From: Paraburkholderia sp. Tr-20389
GTDB taxonomy: Bacteria > Pseudomonadota > Gammaproteobacteria > Burkholderiales > Burkholderiaceae
Length of the DNA: 64,000 nucleotides
Reading direction: 5' to 3'
Assembly (NCBI RefSeq): GCF_017104565.1
Contig: NZ_JAAGPD010000046.1
Coordinates: 27,336 to 91,335, forward strand
The notes under the pieces were generated by a model, which saw only the letters and a program-made list of their open reading frames with translations, was not told the origin of the DNA and searched no databases. Both the position numbers and the translations under genes were made by a program. The number at the start of each line of letters is the position of its first letter. The first letter of the stretch is position 1. Positions 8,963 to 21,800 of the stretch are shown here, piece after piece.

Positions 8963-9526
8963 TTAGATCTTGCCGATCAGGTCGAGCGACGGGCTCAGCG
9001 TTTCAGCGCCCGGCGTCCACTTGGCGGGGCAGACTTCACCCGGATGCGCCGCGACGTATTGCGCAGCCTGCACCTTGCGCAGCAGCTCGCCAGCGTCACG
9101 GCCGATGCCGTTGTCGTGGATTTCGCACAGCTTGATCTCGCCTTCCGGGTTGATCACGAACGTGCCGCGCAGCGCCAGGCCTTCTTCTTCGATCAGAACG
9201 TCGAAGTTGCGCGAGATCGCCAGCGTCGGGTCGGCAACCATCGGGTACTTGATCTTCTGGATCGTGTCCGACGTGTCGTGCCAAGCCTTGTGCGTGAAGT
9301 GCGTATCCGTCGACACGCTGTAGATTTCCACGCCGAGCTTCTTGAACTCGTCGTAACGGTCGGCCAGATCGCCCAGTTCCGTCGGGCACACGAACGTGAA
9401 GTCGGCCGGGTAGAACACGACGACGGACCACTTGCCCTTGAAGGTTTCGTCGGTGACGGTCACGAAATCGCCGTTGTGGAATGCGGTTGCCTTGAACGGT
9501 TTGACCTGGCTGTTGATGATCGGCAT
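8963..9526 (-). CDS. ahpC: Alkyl hydroperoxide reductase subunit C (peroxiredoxin)
   Basis: 187-residue typical 2-Cys peroxiredoxin that reduces hydrogen peroxide and organic hydroperoxides in the cytoplasm. The peroxidatic Cys47 sits in DFTFVCPTE and the resolving Cys166 in GEVCPAKW. Length and start ([11 protein letters not shown]) match the E. coli-type AhpC. A GAGG site precedes the ATG. It is the first gene of ahpC-ahpF and is divergent from polB; a candidate OxyR half-site series lies upstream at 9608-9644, consistent with peroxide induction. Confidence 0.98.
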   Translation of the reverse strand: MPIINSQVKPFKATAFHNGDFVTVTDETFKGKWSVVVFYPADFTFVCPTELGDLADRYDEFKKLGVEIYSVSTDTHFTHKAWHDTSDTIQKIKYPMVADPTLAISRNFDVLIEEEGLALRGTFVINPEGEIKLCEIHDNGIGRDAGELLRKVQAAQYVAAHPGEVCPAKWTPGAETLSPSLDLIGKI

Positions 9527-9607
9527 CTGATGCGTCCTCTTCGGTTAAGTGAGTTGGGTTGGTACTGCAATGAGGTGAAGTATGAAGGATATGCAGAATT
9601 TGCTAAA

Positions 9608-9644
9608 TTTGATTGTTCCGATTTACCCAATTTAGTTTTCCTAT
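9608..9644 (-). promoter_or_regulatory. Candidate OxyR-binding site upstream of ahpC
   Basis: Read on the minus strand, four tetramers at 11-nt spacing are ATAG, AAAT, ATCG and CAAA, compared with the OxyR pattern ATAG-N7-CTAT-N7-ATAG-N7-CTAT: 11 of 16 positions fit. It lies 82-118 nt before the ahpC start in an AT-rich stretch. The assignment rests on pattern and gene function only. Confidence 0.35.
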
Positions 9645-9771
9645 CGCGGCACCCCTTCCTGGCACAAGCGATTGATTGGAAAGGAAAAAACAGTCGGCGC
9701 GCACCACGGCCGGGCGGGTAGAATGATCGAAAAAAATTTGTCGTCATGGGTTTTCAGCAAGGGTTTTCCGC

Positions 9772-12150
9772 TTGAATGAGCTTCAACAAGGGTTTCTTCT
9801 GACCCGCCATTGGCGCGATACGGCCGCCGGAACGGAGGTCGATTTCTGGCTCGCGACCGACGACGGTCCGCGCCACATCCGCCTGCGCCCGCAGCCGAAC
9901 GTCGCGTTCGTCCCCGCCGCGCAGCGCCCGCGTGCGGAGGACGTGCTGCGCCAGGAGAAAAACACCCGCGGCGTCGAACTGCGCCCGCTCGACCTGATCG
10001 ATTTCCAGCATCGGCCGGTGCTGGGGATGTATTGCCCCCAATATCGCCAGCTGACCGGGCTCGAAAAGCGGCTGAAGCAAGGCGGCGTCGACGTGTACGA
10101 AGCCGACGTTTTCCCGCCCGATCGCTACATGATGGAGCGCTTCATCACGGCGCCCGTGCTGTTCGGCGGCGAGGCGAATCCCGCCGGCGGTCCGCTGCTC
10201 AATGCCGACATGAAGCCCGCGACGGGCTACCGGCCGACGCTCAAGCTCGTGTCGCTCGATATCGAAACCAGCGCGCACGCGGAGCTGTACTCGATTGCGC
10301 TCGAAGGCTGCGGGCAGCGCCAGGTTTATATGCTCGGGCCGGAGAATGGCGACGCGTCAGACCTCGATTTCGCGCTCGAATACTGCGAGACCCGTGGGCA
10401 GTTGATCGAGCGGCTGATCGAATGGCTCGAACGGCACGATCCCGACGCGATCATCGGCTGGAATGTCGTGCAGTTCGACCTGAAGGTGCTGCATGAAACG
10501 GCGCAGAAGCATGGCGTGCCGCTGCGCATCGGGCGCGGCGGCGCGGTGATGGAATGGCGCGAGCACGGCCTGAAGCAGAATCACTTCTTCGCCGGCGCGG
10601 CCGGGCGGCTGATCATCGACGGCATCGAGGCGCTGCGCTCCGCTACGTGGAGCTTCCCGTCGTTCAGCCTTGAGTACGTGGCGCAGTCGGTGCTGGGCGA
10701 AGGCAAATCGATCGACAACCCGTATCAGCGGATGGACGAAATCCAGCGCCGCTTCGATGAGGACAAGCCCGCGCTCGCACGCTACAACCTGAAAGACTGC
10801 GAGCTGGTCACGCGCGTCTTCGAGAAGACGGACCTTCTGTCGTTCCTGCTCGAACGCGCGACCGTGACGGGCCTGCCCGCCGATCGCAGCGGCGGCTCGG
10901 TGGCCGCGTTCACGCATCTGTACATGCCGCGCATGCACCGGCTCGGCTTCGTGGCGCCGAATCTCGGCGACGTCGCGGGCGCGGCGAGCCCCGGCGGCTT
11001 CGTGATGGACTCGAAGCCCGGACTGTACGACTCCGTGCTCGTGCTGGACTACAAGAGCCTGTATCCGTCGATCATCCGCAGTTTCCTGATCGATCCCGTG
11101 GGCCTGATCGACGGCGTCCGTCATCCTGACGACGAGCATTCCGTACCCGGCTTTCTCGGCGCGCGTTTTTCGCGCACGCAGCACTGCTTGCCGTCGATCG
11201 TCGCGCAGGTGTGGGAAGGACGCGAAGCCGCGAAGCGCGAGCAGAACAAGCCGCTGTCACAGGCGCTGAAGATCATCATGAACGCGTTTTATGGCGTGCT
11301 CGGATCGACGGGCTGCCGCTTCTTCGATCCGCGGCTCGCGTCGTCGATCACGATGCGCGGTCACGAGATCATGCATCGCACGCGCGAGCTGATCGAGGCG
11401 AGCGGCTACACGGTGATTTACGGCGACACGGATTCGACCTTCGTGTGGCTCAAACACGCGCATGGCGAGCAGGACGCGGCGCGCATCGGACGGGAACTGG
11501 TCGGCGGAATCAATGCGTGGTGGCGCGAGCATCTGCGCGAACGCTTCGGCCTGGAGAGCGCGCTGGAGCTGCAATTCGAGCGCCACTACAAGCGCTTTTT
11601 CATGCCGACGGTGCGCGGCGCGGAAGAAGGCAGCAAGAAGCGCTACGCGGGCTTGACCGTGATGGCGGACGGCAGCGAAGAGGTCGTCTACAAAGGGCTG
11701 GAGACGGTGCGCACCGACTGGACGCCGCTCGCGCAACGCTTCCAGCAGGAGTTGTATCTGCGCATTTTCAAGCAGCAGCCGTATCGCGATTACGTGCGGG
11801 ATTATGTGCGGCGCACGCTTGCGGGCGAGTTCGACGATCTGCTCGTGTACCGCAAGCGGCTGCGCCGGCCGCTCTCCGACTACGAGCGCAACGTGCCGCC
11901 GCACGTGCGCGCGGCGCGCACCGCCGACGAATTCAACCGCCGGCGCGGCCGGCCGTTGCAATACCAGAACGGTGGTTGGATCAGCTACCTGATGACGAGC
12001 GGCGGACCCGAACCGCTGGAAACGCTGCGCTCGGAAATCGATTACGAGCATTATCTGACCCGTCAGCTACAGCCCGTTGCCGACGCGATCTTGCCTTTGT
12101 TGAAGGATGATTTTTCGACACTGGCATCGGGGCAGGCGCAGTTGTTCTAG
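9772..12150 (+). CDS. polB: DNA polymerase II (family B)
   Basis: 792-residue family B polymerase, the SOS-linked repair enzyme Pol II (E. coli is 783). The N-terminal domain is followed by the 3'-5' exonuclease with LDIET (residues 162-166) and the [11 protein letters not shown] and YNLKDCEL exo motifs. The polymerase domain has DYKSLYPS (motif A, Asp426) and YGDTDS (motif C, 550-555). The TTG start at 9772 has a weak AGGG site; the ATG just upstream is in another frame and soon stops. Divergent from ahpC. I could not call a LexA box in the 245-base gap. Confidence 0.96.
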   Translation: MNELQQGFLLTRHWRDTAAGTEVDFWLATDDGPRHIRLRPQPNVAFVPAAQRPRAEDVLRQEKNTRGVELRPLDLIDFQHRPVLGMYCPQYRQLTGLEKRLKQGGVDVYEADVFPPDRYMMERFITAPVLFGGEANPAGGPLLNADMKPATGYRPTLKLVSLDIETSAHAELYSIALEGCGQRQVYMLGPENGDASDLDFALEYCETRGQLIERLIEWLERHDPDAIIGWNVVQFDLKVLHETAQKHGVPLRIGRGGAVMEWREHGLKQNHFFAGAAGRLIIDGIEALRSATWSFPSFSLEYVAQSVLGEGKSIDNPYQRMDEIQRRFDEDKPALARYNLKDCELVTRVFEKTDLLSFLLERATVTGLPADRSGGSVAAFTHLYMPRMHRLGFVAPNLGDVAGAASPGGFVMDSKPGLYDSVLVLDYKSLYPSIIRSFLIDPVGLIDGVRHPDDEHSVPGFLGARFSRTQHCLPSIVAQVWEGREAAKREQNKPLSQALKIIMNAFYGVLGSTGCRFFDPRLASSITMRGHEIMHRTRELIEASGYTVIYGDTDSTFVWLKHAHGEQDAARIGRELVGGINAWWREHLRERFGLESALELQFERHYKRFFMPTVRGAEEGSKKRYAGLTVMADGSEEVVYKGLETVRTDWTPLAQRFQQELYLRIFKQQPYRDYVRDYVRRTLAGEFDDLLVYRKRLRRPLSDYERNVPPHVRAARTADEFNRRRGRPLQYQNGGWISYLMTSGGPEPLETLRSEIDYEHYLTRQLQPVADAILPLLKDDFSTLASGQAQLF

Positions 12151-12276
12151 CGGCCACGACAAAGCTGCGTCACGCGCGATTCGAGCCGTGCCGTCATGAA
12201 TCAGACGAGACTGATTGTGATGAAACGCCCATTCCAGAAAATATCGTTTTTATTGACACATTTTCTGGAAAGGCAA

Positions 12277-12573
12277 ATGGCTATTTCATTCCGCACATGG
12301 CTAGAACAGCAGACCGGGCGAGACGGTTCACGCGGCCGGTTCGCGCGCGATGTCTGTGGGGACGCTAAGGCTCCCGATGGCTCATCGAAGCAAACATGGC
12401 TCGACCACCTTGCGCGGTGCAATGCCGGACCGGGTGCGACGGCTGCCTTTGAAGAGGCGTGGACCGAATTCAGCCAACTCGTCAAGACCGAAGGCGGTAC
12501 CCACAAAATCATGCTGACCATCCGTATGCCGATCTGCGTCACGGATCTGTCGCAGCGATCGACCCAACATTAG
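12277..12573 (+). CDS. YozE SAM-like domain protein
   Basis: 98 residues from the ATG at 12277, which has a GGAAAGG site 3-4 nt upstream; longer in-frame starts lack one. Residues 2-65 match the YozE-like SAM-fold pattern: SFRTWLEQQTGRDGSRGRFARDV, KQTWLDHLARC and AFEEAWTEF. The function of these small helical proteins is unknown to me. The C-terminal 30 residues are less conserved looking. It is followed by a terminator at 12682-12707. Confidence 0.7.
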   Translation: MAISFRTWLEQQTGRDGSRGRFARDVCGDAKAPDGSSKQTWLDHLARCNAGPGATAAFEEAWTEFSQLVKTEGGTHKIMLTIRMPICVTDLSQRSTQH

Positions 12574-12647
12574 CTGTTGTACGGGTTGCATGAAGCGGGT
12601 AAGGCGTAGACTGCGGGCGCGTACCCGTATGCGCATGCAGATTAAGG

Positions 12648-12707
12648 CTGCTCTACCAGCCAGCCGAGCAGCTTTCTTTACAGCCCGCCTCCGAGCGGGC
12701 TTTTTTT
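12648..12707 (+). terminator. Hairpin pair with intrinsic terminator
   Basis: A first stem GCTGCTC/GAGCAGC with a 12-nt loop (about 12648-12673) is followed by AGCCCGC/GCGGGCT (12682-12688 and 12695-12701) and seven T. The second is a proper intrinsic terminator for rightward transcription arriving from the YozE-like gene. The pair together could also be the end of a short RNA. Confidence 0.75.
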
Positions 12708-12795
12708 CGTCCGCCGGTTTCCAGTTTTTCTTCGCGGCAATCAGACAAGACCTATTTCGCTCGACGTGTTGCGCGCGCGCCAGTCTTTGCAAACC

Positions 12796-12845
12796 TTGAC
12801 ACTTCCGCCTTCGTGAGTCCGATAAGTTTACCGATTCGACATAAT
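12796..12845 (+). promoter_or_regulatory. Candidate cdiA promoter
   Basis: A perfect TTGACA (12796-12801) lies upstream of GATAAG (12821-12826, 19-nt spacing); a CATAAT at 12840-12845 is a second possible -10 element but is not spaced to it. The region is more AT-rich than its surroundings and lies just before the cdiA start at 12863. Confidence 0.35.
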
Positions 12846-12862
12846 TCGCATACCGAATAATA

Positions 12863-15800
12863 ATGAATAAAAAAAGCCATCGGCTGGTATTCAGCAAACT
12901 GAGAGGCATGCTGATCGCGGTCGAGGAAAGCGCGACGGCCTCCGGAAAATCGGCCGGCCAAACACGCGCAACGGGACGCGCATCGAGGAAGACAACCCAC
13001 TCACCACTGCAACGCCTGGCGGCACTGCCGTTTGCCGTCGCGCCGCTTCTGGCGTTCGCGCAGATCGTTCCGGGCGGCACGCACGCGCCAGGTGTCATCA
13101 GCACGCAGAACGGCATTCCGCAGGTGAACATCAACAAGCCCGCGACCAGCGCCGGCGTGTCGATGAATACCTACAACCAGTTCGACGTGTCGCCGAAAGG
13201 CGCGATCCTGAATAACTCGCCGACCCTGGTCAACACGCAGCAGGCGGGTTATATCAACGGCAACCCGAACTTCGGGCCGAACGATGCCGCGAAGATCATC
13301 GTCAATCAGGTCAACTCCAGCAGCGCGAGCCAGATCAACGGCTATGTCGAGGTCGCCGGGCCACGCGCTGAAGTCGTCATTGCCAACGGCTCAGGCATCA
13401 GTGTCAACGGTGGCGGCTTCATCAATACGTCCCGCTCGATTTTGACCTCAGGCTCGCCGAACTTCGCGGCGGACGGGTCGCTCGCGGGTTTCAGTGTGAC
13501 GGGCGGCAACGTCACGATTCAGGGCGCGGGCTTCAACGGCTCGAATATCGACCAGGTGGACCTGATCGCGCGCGCTGTTCAGGTCAATGCGGCCATCTAC
13601 GCCGGCAAGAACCTGAACGTCATCACAGGCGCAAACAGCGTCGACCACGACACGCTCAATGCAACGCCCATCGCGGGCAGCGGCACCGCCCCTGCTGTGT
13701 CCATCGACGTGAGCAATCTGGGCGGTATGTACTCGGGAAAAATCCTTCTTGCGTCCAACGAATACGGTGTCGGTGTTTCTAACCGGGGTGTTATCGCGAC
13801 ACAGTCGGGTGACCTGACGCTCACCTCAGAGGGCAAGTTGGTGCTGGCCGGACAGACCAACGCGAGCGGCAACATCAACGCTTCTGCACACGACGGCATC
13901 GACAACAGCGGCACCACCTACGCACAGCAGAACGTCAGCGCGACGACATCGGGCGCACTCTCCAACAGCGGTACGCTCGCCGCGCAGCAGAACACCAGCA
14001 TCAGCGCGGGCAGCGTCGCATCGACGGGCACGCTCGGCGCGGGTGTGAACGGTGACGGCACGGTTACGAACACAGGCGACCTGTCGGTGAGTTCGGGCGG
14101 CGCGATCTCCGCGACCGGCCGCAATGCGGCGGGCGGTAACGTCACACTGAGCGGCGCGTCGATCGACCTCTCGAACAGCAGCACGTCGGCCAAAGGCGCG
14201 CTTGCGCTTGCGGCAAACAGCGGCGATATGAACCTGTCGGGCGCGACCTCGACGGCCGGGACGACGCTCAACGCAAACGCAAGCGGCACGCTGACCAGCG
14301 ACAACGGCACGCTGTCATCGGGCGGTGCACAGACCATCGCGGCGGGCGCGCTATCGAATCGCAAAGGACAGATCGTATCGGGCGGCGCGCTAACGGCGAA
14401 TGTCGCGGGCGCCATCGAGAACCAGGGCGGCACGATGCAGGCGGCGGGCGGACAGACACTGCACGCCGGTTCGCTCGATAACACCAGCGGACATATCGCG
14501 TCGTTGAACGCTGACGGCCTGAGCGTCACCGTGACGGGCCTGCTGAACAATGGCGCGCTCGGCACCATCGGCGGCAACGGCAACGCGACCCTACAGGCCG
14601 GACAGATCGCGAACGCCGGATCCATTGCAACGGTTCAGAACCTGATTGCGGCAGCGGTGCAGACGTTGTTCAACAGCGGCACGGTCGCGGCCAACGGCAA
14701 TGTGACCCTGTCGGCGGGCACAACGCTGACGAGCAGCAACACGATTGCTGCGGGCCGCGCGCTGACACTGACGGCCGCGACTTTCGATAACAGTCACGGC
14801 TCGGCCAGCGCCGACCAGATCGCGCTGCACGCGACGAACCTCGTCAACCGCTCGGGGAGCATCGCGCAAACCGGTACGGGCGCAACGACCGTCGATGTGA
14901 CGGGAACGCTCGACAACACCAGCGGCAGCTTCCAGACCAACGCGACCGACCTGACACTCTCGCCTGCCGGTATCGTCAACGACAACGGCACCATTGCCAG
15001 CGCGGGCACAGGTACGCTCTCGGTCCGCACGGGCACGCTCTCGAACAACGGCGGCACGATGGCGACGAACGGAGCGCTCGACGTGAACGCAGGCGCGGTG
15101 TCGAACCGTGGCGGCACGTTTGCCGCGCAGACAGGCGCCACGTTCACGGTCGCATCGCTCGACAACAGCGCGGGTGGCTACGTCGGCGCGCAGTCGGTAT
15201 CGGTCGCGGATTCTGGCGCGCTGAACAACGCGAGCGGCACGATTCAGGCGAATGACACGCTCAAGGTCGCCGCCGACTCGGTCGCCAATGATGCGGGTTC
15301 GATTGCGAACGGCGGCACGGGCGCGACGACCGTCACAGCGAACGGTGCGGTCACGAACACGAACAGCGGCATGATTGGCGGCAACGGCGATGTGTCGGTC
15401 GTGGGCGGCAGTGTCGACAATTCGGACGGCGTCGTCACGGCGGGCGGCGCGATATCCGTGCAGTCCGGCAGCACGCTCGGCAATCGCGCGGGCCTGATCC
15501 AGGGCACGGGCGCGGGGGTGACGGCGAGCGGCGCAATCGACAACACGGCCGGTCAGATTGAATCGGACGGCACGGGTTCTGCGCTTTCAGTCTCGGGTGC
15601 ATCGCTCGACAACACGAACGGACGCATCGCCAACACGGGCAGTGGCGCGACCGCGATCAGCGCCACCACGATCACCAATACGAACACAGGCGGCGTTGCG
15701 GACGCGGGCACCATCGGCGGCAATGGCGATGTCACGGTCAACGCACAGACGCTGTCGAACACAAACGGCGCGCAGATGCTGTCCGGTCACGACCTGACGC

Positions 15801-18800
15801 TGACCATTGCACAACTCGCGGACAACACGAACGCGACGCTCTCGGGCGCGAACAACCTGACACTGAACGGCCCGAACGCGGCTCTCATCAATGCCGGCGG
15901 CTCGATTCACGGTAACGGCGCGGTCACGTTACAGACCGCATCACTCGATAACACCGCCGGACGCGTCGGCAACGACACGGGCAGCGGCGGCAGCGTCGCG
16001 ATCAGCACGGGCACGCTGACGAACCAGAACGGCGCAATCGGCAGCGATCAGAACCTGAGCGTTACCACGAACGCACTGACGGGTGACGGCCGCATCGTTG
16101 CGGGCAATGACGGCACGGTCAACGTCAACGGCGACTACACGCTCGATACCGCAAACCAGATCCAGGCGAATCACGACCTGACGTTCACGACGACAGGCAA
16201 CTTCACAGTCCAGGGCACGCTCGGCGCGGTCAATGCGCTGACGGTGAACGCCGCGAACGTCGATAACCAGGCGGGCGCGGATATCAATTCGGCCAACACG
16301 ACCGTCAACGCGGCGAACGCGATCACGAACGAAGGACGCATCGAGGGCAATAACGTGACGACGCACAGCGCGTCGCTCGCCAATACCGCGACCATCGTCG
16401 GCAATACGGTAACGCTGAACGCCGGGTCGATTGCGAACGCGGGCGCGGCAGCGGCGATTGCCGCGGCTTCGGCGGTGAACCTGTACGGGTCGGATATCTC
16501 GAACACGGGCGGCGCGAACATTTTCAGTCTCGGCGACATCAACATCGCAGCGGACGGCACGCGCGACGGCAACGGCCTGCTCGCGAACCGCGCGAATTCG
16601 GTGACGAACGACCAGTCAAGCATCGACGCACAGGGCAACATCGAAGTCGCCACGCAGACGCTGACCAACACGCGCCCCGCTCCCACGGTCGACACGGTGA
16701 CGACCGATGTCTCGACGCAACATCTGACCAAGCGCGACAAATACATGGCCTGCACGCCGACCAACGGCGACAAGGGTTACTGCACCCAGGCCATGTGGGA
16801 CAACGGGTACAAGAACCCGCTGAACGCCACTTTCGGCAATGCCGATGTCGTGTCGACGGCAAGCGGCCCGAACGCCGTTGACCGTGTGCTCGTCGTGAAC
16901 GTCAACGGCCAGCCGACGACGATCTACTACAACTCCATCACGAACAATGCCGACGGCACGATTACCGTCAACTACTGGGACGCTTACGATCCGCACGTCA
17001 ACTACGATCCGGGCACGGAATATCCAGGCGACAACCAGGCGCATCACGGCTACCAGCGCATCGAGGCAGCGCGCGACACGACGACCACGACGCAGCAGGA
17101 TCAGGTAACGGCGCAGGCACAGCAGGCGCAACTCATGGCGGGCGGCAACCTGACGCTTGCCAACGTCGGCACCGTGAACAACAGCTACAGCGCAATCGGT
17201 GCTGGCGGCTCGATCCAGATCGGCAGCAGCCAGGCAACGGGCGATGTGACAAGCGGTAGCTACGGCGGAACGGCCGTCAACAACACCGGACAAACGCTGT
17301 ATCAGTACCAGCAGCAGGACATCGTGTCGACCTACGCGTGGAACGAGAACATCACGCGCGACGTGGGCCAGGTGGTGCAACCGACAGTCATGCTGACGCC
17401 GGTTGCCATCGGCGGCCTGGGCGGCACGATCATCGCGAACAACGCGGTGCAGATCAACGCGACCGACATCAACAACACCAACGTCGCAGCGGCGAACTCG
17501 GCCACGGGCGCAACGGGCGGAACGCTCGGCGCGAACGGCGCCGTGGGCGGCGTCACGGGCGGCGGCTCGCAGACCGTCAATCTCGCGACCGGGCAGACGC
17601 AGACCATCAACGCGCCGCAGTCGGTCGCGGGCGCGACGGGCGCGCTGAACATTGCATTGCCGAAAAACGGGCTGTACACGTTCAACACCGCGCCTGGCGC
17701 GTCCTACCTGATTGCCACTGATCCACGACTGACCAGCTACGCCAGCTTCATTTCGAGCGACTACATGCTCAAGCAGTTGGGCTACAACCCGTCGACGGTC
17801 GAAAAGCGTCTCGGCGACGGTCTGTATGAAGAACAGATGATCCGCAACCAGATTACGCAACTGACGGGCCGGGTCTATCTGGAAGGCTACACGACCAATG
17901 AGGACGAATACCGTACGCTGATGAACAACGGCGTGAACGTCGCGAAGGAATTCAGCCTTGAGCCGGGCATGGCGCTGACAGCCGCCCAGATGGATGCACT
18001 CACGAGCGATATCGTGTGGCTCGTCAACCAGACGGTCACGCTGCCGGACGGCAGCACGCAGACGGTACTTGCGCCCGTTGTCTATCTCGCTCACACGCAC
18101 GCGAACGACCTGCAACCTACGGGCGCGCTCATCGCGGCCGACGATGTCGAGATTCACGCGACGGGCAGCGCGAACAACTCCGGCGTCATCAAGGGCGGTT
18201 CGCAGACCGTCATCAGCGCGACGAATATCGTCAATCGCGGCGGCTCGATTGGCAGCAGCACGGACAACGGTACGACCGTGGTCTCGGCGACGAACGATGT
18301 CGTCAACGCATCGGGCCGCATCACCGGCAACCGTGTTGCAGTGATCGCCGGCCACGACATCGTCAATACGACGCTGGTCGATGCTGTCGGCGTCAGTTCA
18401 GCGGTCGGCAACAGCAAGGTCAGTCAGACGCTGGTCGGCGCACAGGGCACGATTGCATCGACGGGCGACATGGTAATCGGGGCCGGTCGCGACCTGAACG
18501 TGCATGGCGCAAGCATCGCGGCGGGCGGCAATGCGCAGATTGCAGCGGGCCACGACATCAACGTCGATACGGTCGAGTCGCACACGTCGCAGTCGGTGAT
18601 GACGAACGCCAATAGCCACATGCACGCCGATACGACGCTCAACCAGACGAGCGGCATCAGCGCGGGCGGCAGTCTCGCGATGCAGAGCGGCAACGACATG
18701 ACGTTCAGGGGCGCGGCAGTTTCCGCTGGTGGCGACCTGGCGGTTGCTTCGGGCGGCAACCTGACGGCCACGACGGTGACGAACACCGCAAGCCGCGATG

Positions 18801-21800
18801 ACGTACATCTTGACGACAAGACGCGCAGCACGCAAAGCCACAGCTATGACGAGCAGGCAGTCGGCACCTCGTTCAAGGCGGGCGGAAATGCGACGCTTGC
18901 CGCCGTTGGCACCGATGCGAGCAAAGGCAACGTCGCGCTCACGGGTTCGTCCCTGGCGGCCGACAAGGGTGCGGCCAGCATCGCCGCAACCGGCAATGTC
19001 ACGATCAACGAAGCGCACGAGGAACACGACAGCCATACCGAGACGGAATCGAAGCGCGGCAGCTTCGTTCATGCCTCGACGACCGACACGATGCAGGATT
19101 CGCGCGCCAACGTCAGCGTCGGCAGCACGGTATCGGGCGACAGCATCAACGTCAGCGCAGGCAAGGATCTGACGGTCAAAGGCTCGACTGTCGCCGGTAC
19201 GAACGACGTGAGTCTCGCGGCAGGCGGCAACGTGAACATCAGCACGTCGCAGGACACACAAACGTCGTCGAGTTACTACCAGAAGCATGAGTCGGGCTTT
19301 GGCACGGGCGGCGGCATCGGCATCTCGGTCGGCAGCAGGACGCAGACCGACACGGCGCATGACGCCACAGTAACGAACAACAGCAGCACGGTCGGCTCGC
19401 TGAATGGCAACCTGAACGTCGTCGCCGGAAAGGATCTGCACGTCACGGGCAGTAACCTCGTTGCCGCCGGAAACGTCACGGGCACGGGCCAGAACGTCAC
19501 CATCGACGCGGCAACGGATACCGCGCACCACGACGAGACGCACGAGGTCAAACAGAGCGGCTTTACGCTCGCGATCAAGGCTCCTGTTATCGACGCTGTT
19601 TCGAACACCATCGACCAGGCGCGCGGCGCGAGCCATAGCCAGGACGACCGTGCAGCCGCATTGCACGGCATGGCAGCGGCAAGCGGCGCGGTTGACGCTT
19701 ACGGCGCGGCAGGCAAGGCAATGGGCCAGCTCGCCAGTGGCAAAACGCCGGACGCGAAGATCGAATTGAGCTACGGCAGCAGCCACAGCAAGAGCACATT
19801 CACGGAAGACAGCACGACCAACCGGGGTTCGAGCGTCACACCGGGCGGTACGGCTGCGTTCGTCGCCACGGGCAACGGCACGCCGGGGAGCGGCAACGTC
19901 ACGATTGCAGGTTCGAACGTGAACGCGAGCGACGTGATACTGGCGGCAAAAAATCAGGTCAATCTCGTCAACACGACAGATACCGATTCAACGCGCAGCA
20001 CGAACCAGTCGGGTAGCGCCAGCGTCGGCGTGTCGTATGGCACGCAGGGCTGGGGTGTCGATGCGTCGGCGTCGAAAGCGAAAGGCAACGCGAACAGCGA
20101 CGCCGCGATGCAGAACAACACGCATGTGACGGCGGCGAATACCGCGACGATCATCTCGGGCGGCGATACGAACATCGTCGGCGCGAACGTGAACGGCCGT
20201 CAGGTGAATGCCGATGTCGGCGGCAACCTGAACATCGCGAGCGTGCAGGACACGACGGCGAGCAGTGCTCATCAGGAAAGCATGGGTGGTGGGTTCAGTG
20301 TGAGTCAGGGCGGCGCGAGCGGCAGCTTTAGCCGGACGAACGCCAACGCCAACGGCAGCTATGCGGGGGTGAATGAACAGGCCGGCATTCATTCGGGTGA
20401 CGGTGGGTTCAACATCAGCGTCAAGGGCAATACGGACCTGAAAGGCGCGACGATCGCAAGCGACGCGGACGCATCGAAGAACAACCTGTCGACGGGTACG
20501 CTCACCTTCTCCGACATTCAGAACCAGTCGAGTTACAGCGCGAAATCGGGCGGGTTCAGCGCGGGCGCCACCACGGGCGATGGCGGGATGAACTACACCA
20601 CGCACGGCAATACGTCCGGTGTGAACGCGGGCGGTGGCGCGCCGATGCTGAGCCAGAACGACAGCGGCAGCAGCAGCGCGCTCTCGCGAAGTGGCATCAG
20701 TGCGGGCACGATCGACGTCACCGACAACGCGCACCAGACGCAGGATGTGGCGAGCCTGAACCGTGATACGTCAAACACGAACGGCACGGTGGCAAAACTG
20801 CCGGATGTGAACAACCTGCTGGACAGGCAGGCGGACATGATGGCGGCGGCGAGTGCGGCGGGTGAAGCGGTATCGCGGCGTATCGGGGACTATGCGGACA
20901 AACAGGCCAGGTCGACAGGTGATCCTGAGTGGGCCGAAGGTGGTGCGAAGCGCGCAGAAATGCAGGCTGCAGGCGCGGCGCTCGTGACGGGGCTTGCGGG
21001 CGGCAATGCGCTCGGCGGTGCAGCTGGAGCTGGTATCGCTTCGATTGCAGCAGGCAAGCTGAACGAACTGAGCGGCTCGGTCGCTGATTCGACCGGCAAT
21101 TCGGACATGGCGAAGGCACTCGGGAACATCGTTTCGGACGCGATTGCGACGGGCATGGGCGGCGCTGTTGGCGGCAATGCGGGAGCGTTCTCTGGATATG
21201 ACGTGGACCGTTATAACAGGCAGTTGCATGATGACGAAAAGCAAGTCATCAAGAATTTGGCGGAAGGCGATGCGGCCAAAGAACATCGTCTAGAAGCGGC
21301 TGCTTGCGCTCTCGTTCAGTGCGCAGCCGAGTATGCACCAGGCACCGCCGATTACACAAAATATTCGGCGCTTCAGACAGAAGGCGCGGCCTACACCGTC
21401 GAACAGAGTCAACTGAAGAACTACAGCGGAACGTCCTTCTCGGCGTCTAACTATGGTGGCATGGTGCAACAAACCACCGGAAACAGTCTGTTCCACTACA
21501 GCGCGAGTGATGCGCAGGGAGACAACAGGGCAATGCAGGCCGCGATGGAGGCTCAACGCCCAGGGTCTGTTGATTATTTGACAATACAAGGCGGCGGTCT
21601 AGGGGTCGGCGGTGCGATCACAGTCAATCTTCACAACGGGAATGTCTATTTATCGGGCTCTGGTTCTGTGCCTGTCGCGCCGGGTGCGTCAATTGTCGGC
21701 GGGATGGTGGCCTCCAATGCAGGATTACCTATGGGAAATCGAGGAGGCAACACCGACGATTTCTTGGCAGGCGCATCCGCTGGCGGTGGTGTATGCGCGT

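Noticed and set aside
12600-12680. tRNA-like D-arm on the minus strand
   Set aside because: GCTGGTAGAGCAGC resembles a D-arm, but no acceptor, anticodon or T-arm can be formed around it.
16616-18355. 579-codon leftward frame inside cdiA
   Set aside because: Antisense to the FHA repeats; Arg/Val/Asp-rich translation typical of shadow frames.
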